Positions 26,711 through 35,533 of a stretch of 64,000 nt of DNA are shown here, piece after piece. Position 1 is the stretch's first letter; each line of letters begins with the position of its first letter. The DNA lies in NCBI RefSeq assembly GCF_008974265.1, contig NZ_BKZW01000001.1, positions 3,162,001 through 3,226,000 of the forward strand, written 5' to 3'. Under the pieces are notes generated by a model. That model did no database searches and was not told the origin of the DNA. It was given only the letters and a program-made list of their open reading frames with translations. Position numbers and translations under genes: made by a program. The stretch is from Dictyobacter vulcani. Lineage in GTDB: Bacteria; Chloroflexota; Ktedonobacteria; Ktedonobacterales; Ktedonobacteraceae.

Positions 26711-28132
26711 ATGGATAAGTGTCCCTATTGTGGGGCTGAGACTCGGCAAGGTGACAACTTCTGTTTGAACTGTGGCAATCGCCTGCTTCCAGCGACTCCC
26801 TCACCTTCTTCAGATCAGCAGGCACAGCCAGTGCTTGGCGATGCGACTATGGCCGCCGATGATTGGAACGCACCCGCACCAACCCCTGCTCCCTCCAGTG
26901 GCTCATCCTGGGCACCTGTTGATCCTGCAGCAGGGACAGTGGCTGAAATACCAACGAACCATGAGCCCGTTGCTACGATGGATAGAATTGCCGAGCCCGG
27001 CTTTTTTGTGTTGCGCTCTGATAACGGAGAGGTTATCCAGGAATATCCGCTTGATAAGAACGAGATTGTGATTGGTCGTGCGCCGACCAGCGACATTTTG
27101 TTATCAAAGGACAAATTGACATCGCGCCGCCACGCGACCGTTCGCTATGAGAATGGTCAGTATCTATTGCATGATGAGCATAGCGCGAATGGCACCTTTG
27201 TGAATGGACAGCAGTTGGAAGAAGCCAGCCCGTATCAGTTGAAAAATGGTGATCAAGTTGGCATTGGCGAGCATGAGTTAGTGTATCGTGCTCACGGTGT
27301 TCAGGCGAACGAAGTGGGTGATCTACCAACCATGTCTGTGCCCAACGATGAAGCCAATAATCCTGATTGGACCTATCGGACCAAAAGTGATGAGCAGGGC
27401 ACTTTTTCCAGCGAAGATGATTATGGTACCGCTGAGATGGACAATTCTGAGCCTGCTTCCTATGAAGCGCCAGTTATCGAGCATGGTTCAGCTGAACCCG
27501 TTGCTACACCAGCGCCAGAGGCAGAGGCTCCTATCTCACCTTATGAGCCAGTTCCGGCTCTGGATCCTGTTTATGCTGAGCCTCAGCAGGAAGCTGTGGC
27601 CCAGGAAGCCGAGCACGTACAACCTGAAGCTCCGGCGGTCGTTGAAAAAGCACCATATACTCCGCCAACCCCATCGTATCCAGCGGATGCGAATGTGACC
27701 TTTAGCCGCTTCTCACAGATCTCTTCACCGGCATTGCCAGACCTGAGCGCTTTAACAGCGGCCCTGTCAACGCTGGATGGACAGATTATGTCGTTGCAAG
27801 AGCAGTTTAATTCCACTCAAGAAGCTGTACGTAATCACGATGCTGAATATGTGCAGACTGCCAATCAATTGCGCAGTGGTATTCGTCGTGTTTCTGATCG
27901 GATGGATGGCATGATTGCCGATGTCGCACGTAGCCGTGAGGCTCTGGCGTGGGCTGAGTTGCTCCAACTAATGGAAGACGTCATGAATAATCCACGAGAT
28001 ATTGAGTACGTGACTAAACTGGCCCGTAAGGCCCGTGAACTGAATAAAGTCTTCCAGATCCATCAGAATGTGCTGAATACTATGGCCGAGTGCAATAGTC
28101 TGTTACGCAGCCTGATTGGCGAAGAGAAGTAA
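26711..28132 (+). CDS. zinc-ribbon and FHA-domain protein
   Basis: This 473-residue protein starts at ATG 26711 behind GGGAGGAAC. Its domain order is an N-terminal zinc ribbon (CPYCGAETRQ...CLNCG, residues 3-21) and a Pro/Ala-rich linker, then an FHA domain at about residues 90-195. The FHA part has the canonical blocks IGRAPTSDILL, LTSRRHATVRYENGQYLLHD and SANGTFVNG: R, S/RRH and NG binding loops are present, so phosphothreonine recognition is likely. A long acidic Glu/Pro-rich linker leads to a C-terminal helical region (about 345-473) with coiled-coil character (ALSTLDGQIMSLQEQFN...RRVSDRM). It probably bridges a Ser/Thr kinase client to another partner; no kinase gene of that type is next to it. 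A terminator hairpin follows. Confidence 0.85.
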   Translation: MDKCPYCGAETRQGDNFCLNCGNRLLPATPSPSSDQQAQPVLGDATMAADDWNAPAPTPAPSSGSSWAPVDPAAGTVAEIPTNHEPVATMDRIAEPGFFVLRSDNGEVIQEYPLDKNEIVIGRAPTSDILLSKDKLTSRRHATVRYENGQYLLHDEHSANGTFVNGQQLEEASPYQLKNGDQVGIGEHELVYRAHGVQANEVGDLPTMSVPNDEANNPDWTYRTKSDEQGTFSSEDDYGTAEMDNSEPASYEAPVIEHGSAEPVATPAPEAEAPISPYEPVPALDPVYAEPQQEAVAQEAEHVQPEAPAVVEKAPYTPPTPSYPADANVTFSRFSQISSPALPDLSALTAALSTLDGQIMSLQEQFNSTQEAVRNHDAEYVQTANQLRSGIRRVSDRMDGMIADVARSREALAWAELLQLMEDVMNNPRDIEYVTKLARKARELNKVFQIHQNVLNTMAECNSLLRSLIGEEK

Positions 28133-28230
28133 TGATATTCTTTATGGCTGCTATCCGAGTTTGTAGGAGCCATATGTGTCTGCCGCTGCTAGTGATGTCT
28201 GGCAACGGTGGCGTACTGGCATAAACATAC

Positions 28231-28256
28231 AGGGCGGTAGGCAATGACCGCCCTTT
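28231..28256 (+). terminator. terminator after the FHA gene
   Basis: AGGGCGGT (28231-28238) and ACCGCCCT (28247-28254) form a perfect 8-base stem followed by TT. It lies 100 bases after the stop codon. Confidence 0.65.
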
Positions 28257-28400
28257 CCATTCTTCTGGTTGTCCCAATATACTACCTGATGAACAATCAC
28301 ACCCATTTCTATCTGTATGCTTCCTGGAAGAAGCCGGATAGTGCTGTGTGTGAGCCTGTGAGTCGACGTATTATCAACCTTGCTATTTACCGGAAATTTC

Positions 28401-29924
28401 ATGTACGAACAAGCATTGACGCATGTTGAGGCTACTCATGAGAACGTCTCGACTGAGCATACAACAAAGCATTTCGATGCTATTATTATTGGCGCGGGCC
28501 TTGGTGGCCTGCTGAGTGCTGCCCAATTGTTACAGCGTGGCAAACGGGTGGTGATAGTAGAACGTTTGCCACACAGTGGAGGACGTTTTACCGCGAAAAA
28601 TTTTCATGGTGTGCAGGTCAGCACTGGAGCCGTCCATATGGTGCCCTTTGGCAGTAGTGGTGTGCTCTCACATATGTTGCGTCGGCTGAATGTACCGCAT
28701 CACCTCTACGATGCGGATGTATTTGGATCATTCCATGTGCATGGTCGACAGTATCGTTCACGTGGCTTGCTCGGCGTGGCAAAATTCCTTGGTCCGGAGC
28801 AGTTCGCCCATTTTATACGCCTGGGTTGTCGCATGTTTTTAAAAAAGTTGCCGGACCAGCAACGTCAAATGCCGTTTGATCTCTGGTTGGAGCGGCAAAT
28901 TGACGTGAAGCGCAATCCGCAACTGGTCGCTTTTTTTGCCAGTATCTCTCGCTTTGCTCTGAGTCTGGAACTGCATCAAGTCAGTACGGCTGAAGTTATT
29001 CGCACCACCAAAAATATGTTCCGCTATGGAGCCCCTGCGATTGTGCAGGGTGGCTGTGGTGAGATTACTAAACAGTTAGAACAGCTTGTCCAGATTTATA
29101 ACGGCGAGATCCTGCTCTCCTGTGAAGTACTTGAGATCTTACAAGAGCAGGACAAGGTGACGGGGGTGCGGATAAAGAATAAAGCAACCGGGACAGAAGA
29201 GTCTTTCCAGGCTCCTCTGGTTGTGAGTGATATTGGTCCTCGTGCGACTCTGGGACTGTTAGAAAATCGCAGGATCCGGCAGGCAGAAGTTCTGAAGCAA
29301 AAATATGCGGAGGATCATAGCTTTAAGGCGACGGCGAATGATGATGTGCAGGAAGCCGTGGGCTTAAAAATCCATATTTTGAGTGATATCTCGTTGATTC
29401 CTCATAAAGGAATTATGTATTGTCTGGATACCAGGCGTATTGCCGGTATGGTGCAGCCAACGAACAGTGATCCTACACTGGCCCCGGATGGCAAACATCT
29501 GCTGATCAGTCATCAGGTTATTCAAAGTAATAACGTTGAAGAGGAGCGCGCCCTGGCGCTGGCTGATTTGCGGACATTATTCGGAACGGACTTTGACAGG
29601 CACTGTCAGATTTTGACTATGGGGACGTACCGAGGCGAGTGGCCTGTGAATCGCGTTGCCCAGGGTGAAGATGTGCCGCCACAATTAGAGGTACAGGGAC
29701 TCTATCTGGTTGGAGATGCGGTCAAGCCATCTGGCTATTTGATGGTAGAGGGTGTGGCACAGAGTGTCAATAATTTTCTGGATCTCTTAGATGATCTGGA
29801 TCATAAGCAAGCCATTGCGTCCGGGACGGATCGGCGTGTGCGGCGCAATGTGATGCAACCCCCTTCCCGACTCAATGCGTTGCTCTGGTTGTGGAAGGCA
29901 CCCGGTAATTCTGGAAAATCTTAG
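28401..29924 (+). CDS. FAD-dependent oxidoreductase, phytoene-desaturase-like
   Basis: The protein is 507 residues from ATG 28401 (a TTG at 28380 in frame is less likely). The dinucleotide-binding fingerprint is FDAIIIGAGLGGLLSAAQLLQRGKRVVIVER (Gly-x-Gly-x-x-Gly, about residues 24-54), followed by PHSGGRFTAKN. The C-terminal FAD-contact segment is GLYLVGDAVKPSGYLMVEGVAQSVNNFL. This arrangement is that of the CrtI/amine-oxidase/RetSat superfamily. The substrate cannot be told from sequence. It ends 15 bases before murA on the same strand, so the two are probably co-transcribed, although a functional link is not evident. Confidence 0.8.
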   Translation: MYEQALTHVEATHENVSTEHTTKHFDAIIIGAGLGGLLSAAQLLQRGKRVVIVERLPHSGGRFTAKNFHGVQVSTGAVHMVPFGSSGVLSHMLRRLNVPHHLYDADVFGSFHVHGRQYRSRGLLGVAKFLGPEQFAHFIRLGCRMFLKKLPDQQRQMPFDLWLERQIDVKRNPQLVAFFASISRFALSLELHQVSTAEVIRTTKNMFRYGAPAIVQGGCGEITKQLEQLVQIYNGEILLSCEVLEILQEQDKVTGVRIKNKATGTEESFQAPLVVSDIGPRATLGLLENRRIRQAEVLKQKYAEDHSFKATANDDVQEAVGLKIHILSDISLIPHKGIMYCLDTRRIAGMVQPTNSDPTLAPDGKHLLISHQVIQSNNVEEERALALADLRTLFGTDFDRHCQILTMGTYRGEWPVNRVAQGEDVPPQLEVQGLYLVGDAVKPSGYLMVEGVAQSVNNFLDLLDDLDHKQAIASGTDRRVRRNVMQPPSRLNALLWLWKAPGNSGKS

Positions 29925-29939
29925 GAAGGTCTGGTAACT

Positions 29940-31274
29940 ATGTTTGAGAAGCAAGAGTCTTTGTCCCCCCATTATCTGGTGACCGGGGGACACCCTTTGC
30001 ACGGTGAGGTGACTCTGAGTGGCGCAAAAAATGCGGTGACCAAAATGGTGATTGCATCGCTACTGACGTCCGATACATGTACCTTGCGCAATATCCCAAT
30101 TCTGGGTGACCTGGAATTGACCGCCAAGCTGTGTCAGGAATTAGGCTCACAGGTAGAGGTGGATCGTGAGAAGCATACTCTGTCCATTCAAACCACGGAT
30201 ATCAAAAGCCATCAGGTTTCGAGTACGGTCGGTGGCCTGAATCGTATCTGTGTCATGACGATTGGACCCCTGTTGCACCGCTGCGGAGAGGCGATTATTC
30301 CGATGCCAGGCGGTGATCGGATTGGCCCACGACCCATTAATTTTCATATCCAGGGTCTGCAGCAAATGGGTGCGCGCATCATTGAAAAAGATGGATATTA
30401 TTATTGTCAGGCCCCTGAACGTCTGCATGGTGCCACGATTTCTTTGCCATTTCCCAGTGTCATGGCGACCGAGAATATCTTGATTACGGCCTCGCTGGCT
30501 AAAGGTGTCACGATCATTGAGAACGCTGCTAATGAGCCTGAGATCGTTGATCTGGTCAAAATGCTGCAAAAGATGGGTGCGATCATCGAATTTAAAGTCG
30601 ATCGGCGCATTGTCATCGAAGGGGTGGACTCCTTACATGGAGCCAGTCATACCTTGCTGAGTGATCGCAATGAAGCCGTTTCACTGGCCATCGCCACCTA
30701 TCTGACGCGGGGAGATGTGTACCTCCGGCATGCCCAGCAGGATACATTGTTGTCTTTTCTGAATACGTTGCTTAAAATGCGCTTACGTTTCGAAGTAGAT
30801 GACGAAGGCATTCGCTTTATTGGCGATTCCAAACTCTCACCCGCGATTTCGCTGGAGACCGATGTACATCCCGGCTTTATGACTGATTGGCAGCAACCTT
30901 TTACTGTGTTGTTGACCCAGTCCGAAGGTATGTCCGTGATTCATGAAACGATTTACGAGGATCGTTTTGGCTATACCAGTTCATTAGAGCGCATGGGGGC
31001 CCACATTGGCCTGTATCCCAAGTGTCTGGGTGAGGTGCCGTGCCGTTTTCGCGAGAAGCAGCATATGCATAGTTGTGTGGTCAGTGGTCCAACTCCTCTG
31101 GTCGCAACACGGTTAGATATTCCTGATATCCGTGCTGGTTGTTCTTATATCCTGGCGGCTCTCTGTGCCGAGGGTACCTCAACGGTTTATGGCATCGAGC
31201 ATATTGAGCGTGGCTATGAACATTTAGATGTGAAGTTGCGCAGTCTGGGCGCACAGATTGAAAAAGTGTGCTAG
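29940..31274 (+). CDS. murA: UDP-N-acetylglucosamine 1-carboxyvinyltransferase, Cys-to-Asp variant
   Basis: The protein has 444 residues, slightly longer than the usual 420. EPT-synthase features are clear: LSGAKNAVTKMVIASLLT (substrate Lys-Asn), the loop PMPGGDRIGPRP, VHPGFMTDWQQPF with the general-base Asp, and DIPDIRAGCSYILAAL. In most MurA enzymes the loop reads PGGCxIGxRP and its Cys is alkylated by fosfomycin; here the position (residue 126, codon 30315-30317) is Asp, as in mycobacterial and chlamydial enzymes that are naturally fosfomycin-insensitive. It catalyses the first committed step of peptidoglycan synthesis, transfer of enolpyruvate from PEP. The ribosome-binding site is AGGAAGG. 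It ends at a strong bidirectional terminator. Confidence 0.9.
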   Translation: MFEKQESLSPHYLVTGGHPLHGEVTLSGAKNAVTKMVIASLLTSDTCTLRNIPILGDLELTAKLCQELGSQVEVDREKHTLSIQTTDIKSHQVSSTVGGLNRICVMTIGPLLHRCGEAIIPMPGGDRIGPRPINFHIQGLQQMGARIIEKDGYYYCQAPERLHGATISLPFPSVMATENILITASLAKGVTIIENAANEPEIVDLVKMLQKMGAIIEFKVDRRIVIEGVDSLHGASHTLLSDRNEAVSLAIATYLTRGDVYLRHAQQDTLLSFLNTLLKMRLRFEVDDEGIRFIGDSKLSPAISLETDVHPGFMTDWQQPFTVLLTQSEGMSVIHETIYEDRFGYTSSLERMGAHIGLYPKCLGEVPCRFREKQHMHSCVVSGPTPLVATRLDIPDIRAGCSYILAALCAEGTSTVYGIEHIERGYEHLDVKLRSLGAQIEKVC

Positions 31275-31286
31275 TTCTCCATAGCT

Positions 31287-31333
31287 GTAAAGATGCCCCC
31301 GGTAAGTAGCGTACTTGCCGGGGGCATCTTTAC
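31287..31333. terminator. bidirectional terminator between murA and the receiver-like gene
   Basis: GTAAAGATGCCCCCGGTAAG (31287-31306) and CTTGCCGGGGGCATCTTTAC (31314-31333) pair over 20 bases with one G-U. It serves both converging genes. Confidence 0.85.
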
Positions 31334-31337
31334 ATAT

Positions 31338-33596
31338 TTAGCTTTGCAAACTAGAACGCGCCTCTCGTAATTGCTCGGGCGTCAGGATCCTGAACAGGAT
31401 CAGGAGGTTTTCCAGATCGTATTCAAGTCCCATGGCATGTAACTCTTGTCGAATTCGGCCCAGGGAGCTGATCTGAGTTGTAGTAATTAAACCATAGCTC
31501 ACCAGGCTGGCCGCTAATAATTGATCGGGCGTCAATAACTTAAACATAAGCAATATTTCACCAAGCTGATAATTTAAATCCACCCCACGTAACATGCGTT
31601 GAATGTTTTGTGCTACCTCTAAGCGATCCTGTGGAACAAGGTGTCCATCAAGCAAAACTTTATTGAGAGAACGCGTTGCTCTTCCATTCAAGACTTGAGG
31701 CTCAATCCCTTGCTGTTGCGCCAGTTCTGGCATTGGTGGCAGGCTTTGAACAATATTGAGCAGGACCGCGTTATTGGTGGTCATGCTTTCGGCCAGCTCA
31801 TCAGGAATCTGGACATCATTTAATGGTATATCTTCTAAGCGAGGCAGGGTTGATCGACGACTATTCTCTTTATTCAGAGGCCCGGTTGCCTCTTTTGTCT
31901 CTGCAGCCGGTTCTGGCTTTGCTTTTTCCTTGTTTTCGCGGACGGGTTCTGGTTTTTTCTCTGCGACAGTTTCGCGGACGGGTTCTGGTTTTTTCTCTGC
32001 GACAGTTTCGCGGACGGGTTCTGGTTTGAAGAGCGGGGTTATGTCCTTATTTGGAATAATGGTTGGCGGTATGGGCGCCGCGTCCGTATTGGGAGCAGGA
32101 GTGACCGGTGACACCGGTGGGTCGTTGACCGGTGCAGGTGTAGCCGGTGTTACCGCTGGCATCGCCGCTGAAATCGAGGCCAGGTGTGGTGAAGTTTGCT
32201 GTTTAGCAGGATTCACCGCGGGCAGATGTCCGGTTTGAGGACCATAGTTGGTCCGGGAAAGGACATCCGGGCGCCGGTTCAAATCATTAATAGCAGGCCC
32301 TGTGACGGTGCGTTCAATTGGCATATCCTGAATAGGTGAGGCACGTAATGGCTGTGTTCCAATCTTCCCTTCGGCAGGAGCAACATGGCTTGCAGGTGCC
32401 AGTGGTGAAGCAAAGTTATGCATCTGCCTTCGTTGTGGTGCGTTGTTTTGCTCTGGCCTGGCTTCACGCTCATATTGCGTCTCAAGGGTGGAGTAACTGG
32501 TTGTAGGATGAATGGTACGCAATGAGTTTGTATTGTGGGCCTCGGTCCGTGAGGCTGGTTGCTGCTGTTGAATGGGGTCGGCAGGTTGAGCCGCAGGCGC
32601 ATTATAATTTGACGTCTGCAGAGGAGTCCATTGTGAGGTTGTGGGTGAAAAGGTGGTATTGATGGTTTGCTCATCTCTACCAGGAGAGCGAAATCCTTGA
32701 ACCATACGTGAGAGTTGAGCCAGACTGGATTCGTTCTGGTTATCAGGACCGGCTTGTCCATTGGCCAGACGTTGTAGGGACGGGCTATCCTGGAGGGCAA
32801 ACTGGGCTGGCGCGGCTTGCTGAGTAGGAGGAGCAGGATTGTATTTTTCTCTTTGTTCAACGTTCAGTGCATGATTACCAGTATCCTGCGCGCTCCAGGT
32901 GCGCTGGTTGGGATAGAGGACGGCCCGAATTTTTTCGCTGTAGGATGGTTGGTTTGAGCCCGACATACCTGTGGCCGGCGATTGATACGCATTCTGGCCG
33001 ATGGGTGTTTGTGGCAGGGGAGCTGAATTTGTCGCACGGGAAGCAACATGCATCGAACCGGTATCTGCTGGAATGTTCGTTGGAAACGCGGTACCATTGT
33101 CCAGAGGTGAAGCCTGTACAGGTTGTTGATTATTCAGGGTTGAAAAGCGCGGCATGCGCGGCATTGTATTGCCGCTGGTACTTTCCATCGGCACCGTGGC
33201 GCTGGGTATACGGCTCCGGACGGCATCAACCAGGCTCATCAAGCCCAGCATACCATCAATCTCCATATCTATATTGGAGTGTTGTGTATGGTCTTCAAAC
33301 TCGCGGGGTCCATATCCAGCCAGATTGCTACACAAAAAGGTTAAAACCTGAACCTTACGATCGCGGCGCTGGGTATCTAGCGCGACCCAGAACTCGCGGC
33401 GTGCAGCGGCAGCCTGTGCTAGATTGACCAGCACAAGTCGAATGGGAAAGCGAGCGATGGCGTCAAAAACCTCAACGGCGGTACGGGCCGTGTGGTTCGT
33501 GTAACCTGCTAATTGCAACTCGCTGTTGAGCAGTATTGCAAATTGTTGATCACGTTCAAAGAGAAGGATATGTGGTCCGCCTGTACTAATATTCAT
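31338..33596 (-). CDS. degenerate-receiver protein with long disordered linker and C-terminal helical repeats
   Basis: This is a 752-residue protein. Residues 1-130 follow a response-regulator receiver fold (ILLFERDQQFAILLNSELQLAGY ... AIARFPIRLVLVNLAQ), but the phospho-acceptor position reads Asn (VLVNLA), so phosphorylation is unlikely. Residues about 140-560 are Pro/Gln/Asn/Ser-rich and presumably disordered, including two exact tandem copies of PEPVRETVAEKK and a third partial one. The C-terminus (about 600-752) has three helical repeats of the type YQLGEILLMFKLLTPDQLL / LENLLILFRILTPEQLREA, like the small helical modules seen near type II secretion ATPases. No output domain is recognised; a scaffold role is an inference. 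Confidence 0.6.
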   Translation of the reverse strand: MNISTGGPHILLFERDQQFAILLNSELQLAGYTNHTARTAVEVFDAIARFPIRLVLVNLAQAAAARREFWVALDTQRRDRKVQVLTFLCSNLAGYGPREFEDHTQHSNIDMEIDGMLGLMSLVDAVRSRIPSATVPMESTSGNTMPRMPRFSTLNNQQPVQASPLDNGTAFPTNIPADTGSMHVASRATNSAPLPQTPIGQNAYQSPATGMSGSNQPSYSEKIRAVLYPNQRTWSAQDTGNHALNVEQREKYNPAPPTQQAAPAQFALQDSPSLQRLANGQAGPDNQNESSLAQLSRMVQGFRSPGRDEQTINTTFSPTTSQWTPLQTSNYNAPAAQPADPIQQQQPASRTEAHNTNSLRTIHPTTSYSTLETQYEREARPEQNNAPQRRQMHNFASPLAPASHVAPAEGKIGTQPLRASPIQDMPIERTVTGPAINDLNRRPDVLSRTNYGPQTGHLPAVNPAKQQTSPHLASISAAMPAVTPATPAPVNDPPVSPVTPAPNTDAAPIPPTIIPNKDITPLFKPEPVRETVAEKKPEPVRETVAEKKPEPVRENKEKAKPEPAAETKEATGPLNKENSRRSTLPRLEDIPLNDVQIPDELAESMTTNNAVLLNIVQSLPPMPELAQQQGIEPQVLNGRATRSLNKVLLDGHLVPQDRLEVAQNIQRMLRGVDLNYQLGEILLMFKLLTPDQLLAASLVSYGLITTTQISSLGRIRQELHAMGLEYDLENLLILFRILTPEQLREARSSLQS

Positions 33597-34018
33597 GCCT
33601 GTATCACTCCAGTTGCTAGCCGCATGGAAACCGAGTTCACAGGGGTAAGTTTTACTGTTGTTCGCCAGGCTCTACAACACTGTCTATCAAAGCCTCCTGC
33701 GCGTATACCCCTAATGTACAGAAACGGGAGGAAACACATCGTAAGAGGAGGGAAGTGAATGTTCCTGACCATCCAGACTTCTTCTGGATAGCTGTGTCGC
33801 GACGCCCACATGCCTCTGTGGTAATATCGGCCGGGTGTGTCGAACTGCTCTGACGCGTGCTGAACCGTGACTGTATTCCGGGCTAGTATAGCATATATCT
33901 CATAGGATGTCATAAAATCGGACCAGATACATGACTAATGACACATCCGCAAGGAAAAAGGTCACAGGCCAGTACAAAACAAATGAGCCATTTAGGTTTT
34001 TGGGAGGAAGATTGTATT
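33597..34018. other. intergenic region between divergent genes
   Basis: 422 bases containing both promoters. Nothing with the conserved core of a SAM or c-di-GMP riboswitch was found. An in-frame ATG at 33938 could extend the downstream gene by 27 residues but lacks a ribosome-binding site. Confidence 0.5.
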
Positions 34019-34852
34019 ATGCGTCAACCTGTTTCTTCATCGAACACTGCGGCGATTGCCTTATTAACGGATTTTGGCTTACGTGATAATTATGTTGGTG
34101 TGATGAAGGGAGTCATGGCTGGAATTGTTCCGCAGGCTTCGTTTATTGATCTGACACATGAAATTCCACCTCAGGATGTGCTTGCGGGAGCCTGGGCGCT
34201 CGGGACCGGTTATCGTTACTTTCCCGGTGGCAGCGTATTTCTCTGTGTTGTGGATCCAGGCGTCGGCAGTACCCGTGCACCGATAGCGTTTCAGGCCGGT
34301 GACTGGTATTTTGTTGGTCCTGATAATGGTTTATTTCACTTTGTGCTGGCTGAACAGCCCGTGCATACGATAGTCAAGCTAACCAACCAGGCTTATCACC
34401 TGCCCATCGTCAGTGCGACGTTTCAGGGCCGGGACGTCTTTGCTCCGGTGGCCGCGCACATTGCCGCCGGACGTCCGTTGTCCGAACTGGGTGAAATGTT
34501 GTCGGTAGACACTTTGCGTCAACTTGAGCTACAACCACCGCTTGTAAAGAAGGACCGTATCGAGTCCGAGATCATATATATAGATCAATTTGGTAACCTG
34601 ATTAGTTCTATTCACTTGAACCTGCTACCAGATTTTTTTGAGCGCTCGACCGTGCGGCTTCTCTTCCCAGGCAAACAGTTAATGATTACTGAGCGGCGGC
34701 GTTTCTTTGCTGCCTCTGATGATGAGCAGCAGCCTTTTCTCTATGTTGATAGCTCTGGCTACATCGGTATCGCTATCTGCAATGGCTCAGCTGCTCGGCA
34801 GCTGGATATACAACGGGGAGAAGCCGCTACTTTGCTCTTTAACAATAAATAA
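34019..34852 (+). CDS. S-adenosyl-L-methionine hydroxide adenosyltransferase (DUF62)
   Basis: The protein is 277 residues from ATG 34019, with GGGAGGAAG 9-10 bases upstream. Family motifs: IALLTDFGLRDNYVGVMKG at the N-terminus, DLTHEIPPQD, CVVDPGVGSTR, FVGPDNGLF, and GRDVFAPVAAHIAAG. The Asp/Arg/His residues of the active site in characterised members (for example PH0463) are all visible. The reaction hydrolyses SAM to adenosine and methionine using water. Related fluorinases and chlorinases have an extra loop that is absent here. The physiological reason for SAM hydrolysis is not clear. It stands alone. Confidence 0.88.
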   Translation: MRQPVSSSNTAAIALLTDFGLRDNYVGVMKGVMAGIVPQASFIDLTHEIPPQDVLAGAWALGTGYRYFPGGSVFLCVVDPGVGSTRAPIAFQAGDWYFVGPDNGLFHFVLAEQPVHTIVKLTNQAYHLPIVSATFQGRDVFAPVAAHIAAGRPLSELGEMLSVDTLRQLELQPPLVKKDRIESEIIYIDQFGNLISSIHLNLLPDFFERSTVRLLFPGKQLMITERRRFFAASDDEQQPFLYVDSSGYIGIAICNGSAARQLDIQRGEAATLLFNNK

Positions 34853-34865
34853 AGGGATTTTTTCT

Positions 34866-34898
34866 GCCCGGGTGTGTTTACACAGCCACATGCCCGGG
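34866..34898 (+). terminator. candidate terminator after the DUF62 gene
   Basis: CCCGGGTGTG and CACATGCCCGGG form a bulged stem around a TTTACACAGC loop, about 15 bases after the stop codon. There is no T-run after it; a T6 run precedes it. Confidence 0.4.
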
Positions 34899-35533
34899 TG
34901 CAGGTATCATATGTATTGTATTCGTGTAATGCTGTTGAGAGATAGATTAGCATTTGTGGAGAAAAGTAATACTTGGATCCAGATAAGCTGCTATGTATGA
35001 AAATATTAGTGAGAATAGCTCAAATAAGCAAATTTCCATGTCCAGACTATCCTGGAAGAATTGTTTGCTTGAGAGAAATATGCTATAATGAGCTTATACC
35101 CTGTAAGATAATGGGAGCCCACAGCGGTGGTAGCGTAGCGGATGAGAAAGACGTGATTGCAATGGTACAGGAGCATTAATTGGTATGGCTCTCTGAATTA
35201 TCCAGATATCATCAATCCAGGGTTAGACAAAGAGTATCACAGATCTACATTTGAATAATATCCTCAGGAGAGTAGAAAGGGCTGGTTTTCTCGCTATACA
35301 TGAAGAGCAAGAATCCGGTCCTTTTGGTCTTAAGGCTCGTATATGTGTAGCTGCAATCGTGCAATAAGCCGTATATGAGCAATACTCTCATCTCTTGCCT
35401 CCTGGTCGCGTAGTGCGTTTTCTGGTTCGTACACCGTAGCTGCAGTCAAAAAAGCGTAGTGTAAGAAAGCCCCAGGAAGGGTAGGGACCCCCATTTTTTC
35501 TACACTACTAGTGATACACAGAGAGGATGAACT
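34899..35533. other. long intergenic region before prkA
   Basis: About 640 bases. A 63-codon frame starting at ATG 34991 (to 35179) has no ribosome-binding site or recognised family and is not called. Just before prkA, AGTGTAAGAAA (about 35457) and a near-complement TTTTTCTACACT (about 35496-35507) could form a leader hairpin around a C-rich stretch. The prkA promoter must lie here. Confidence 0.45.

Noticed and set aside
32270..32300. tRNA T-loop-like GGTTCAAATC
   Set aside because: It lies inside a long coding frame and no acceptor stem or anticodon arm can be built around it. No tRNA or rRNA gene was recognised in the window.
33600..34018. SAM riboswitch before the SAM hydroxide adenosyltransferase
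   Set aside because: Conserved cores of SAM-I/II/III or c-di-GMP aptamers were not found; only an A-rich leader is present.
34991..35179. Possible 62-residue gene before prkA
   Set aside because: No ribosome-binding site, no recognisable domain, and poor protein-like composition.
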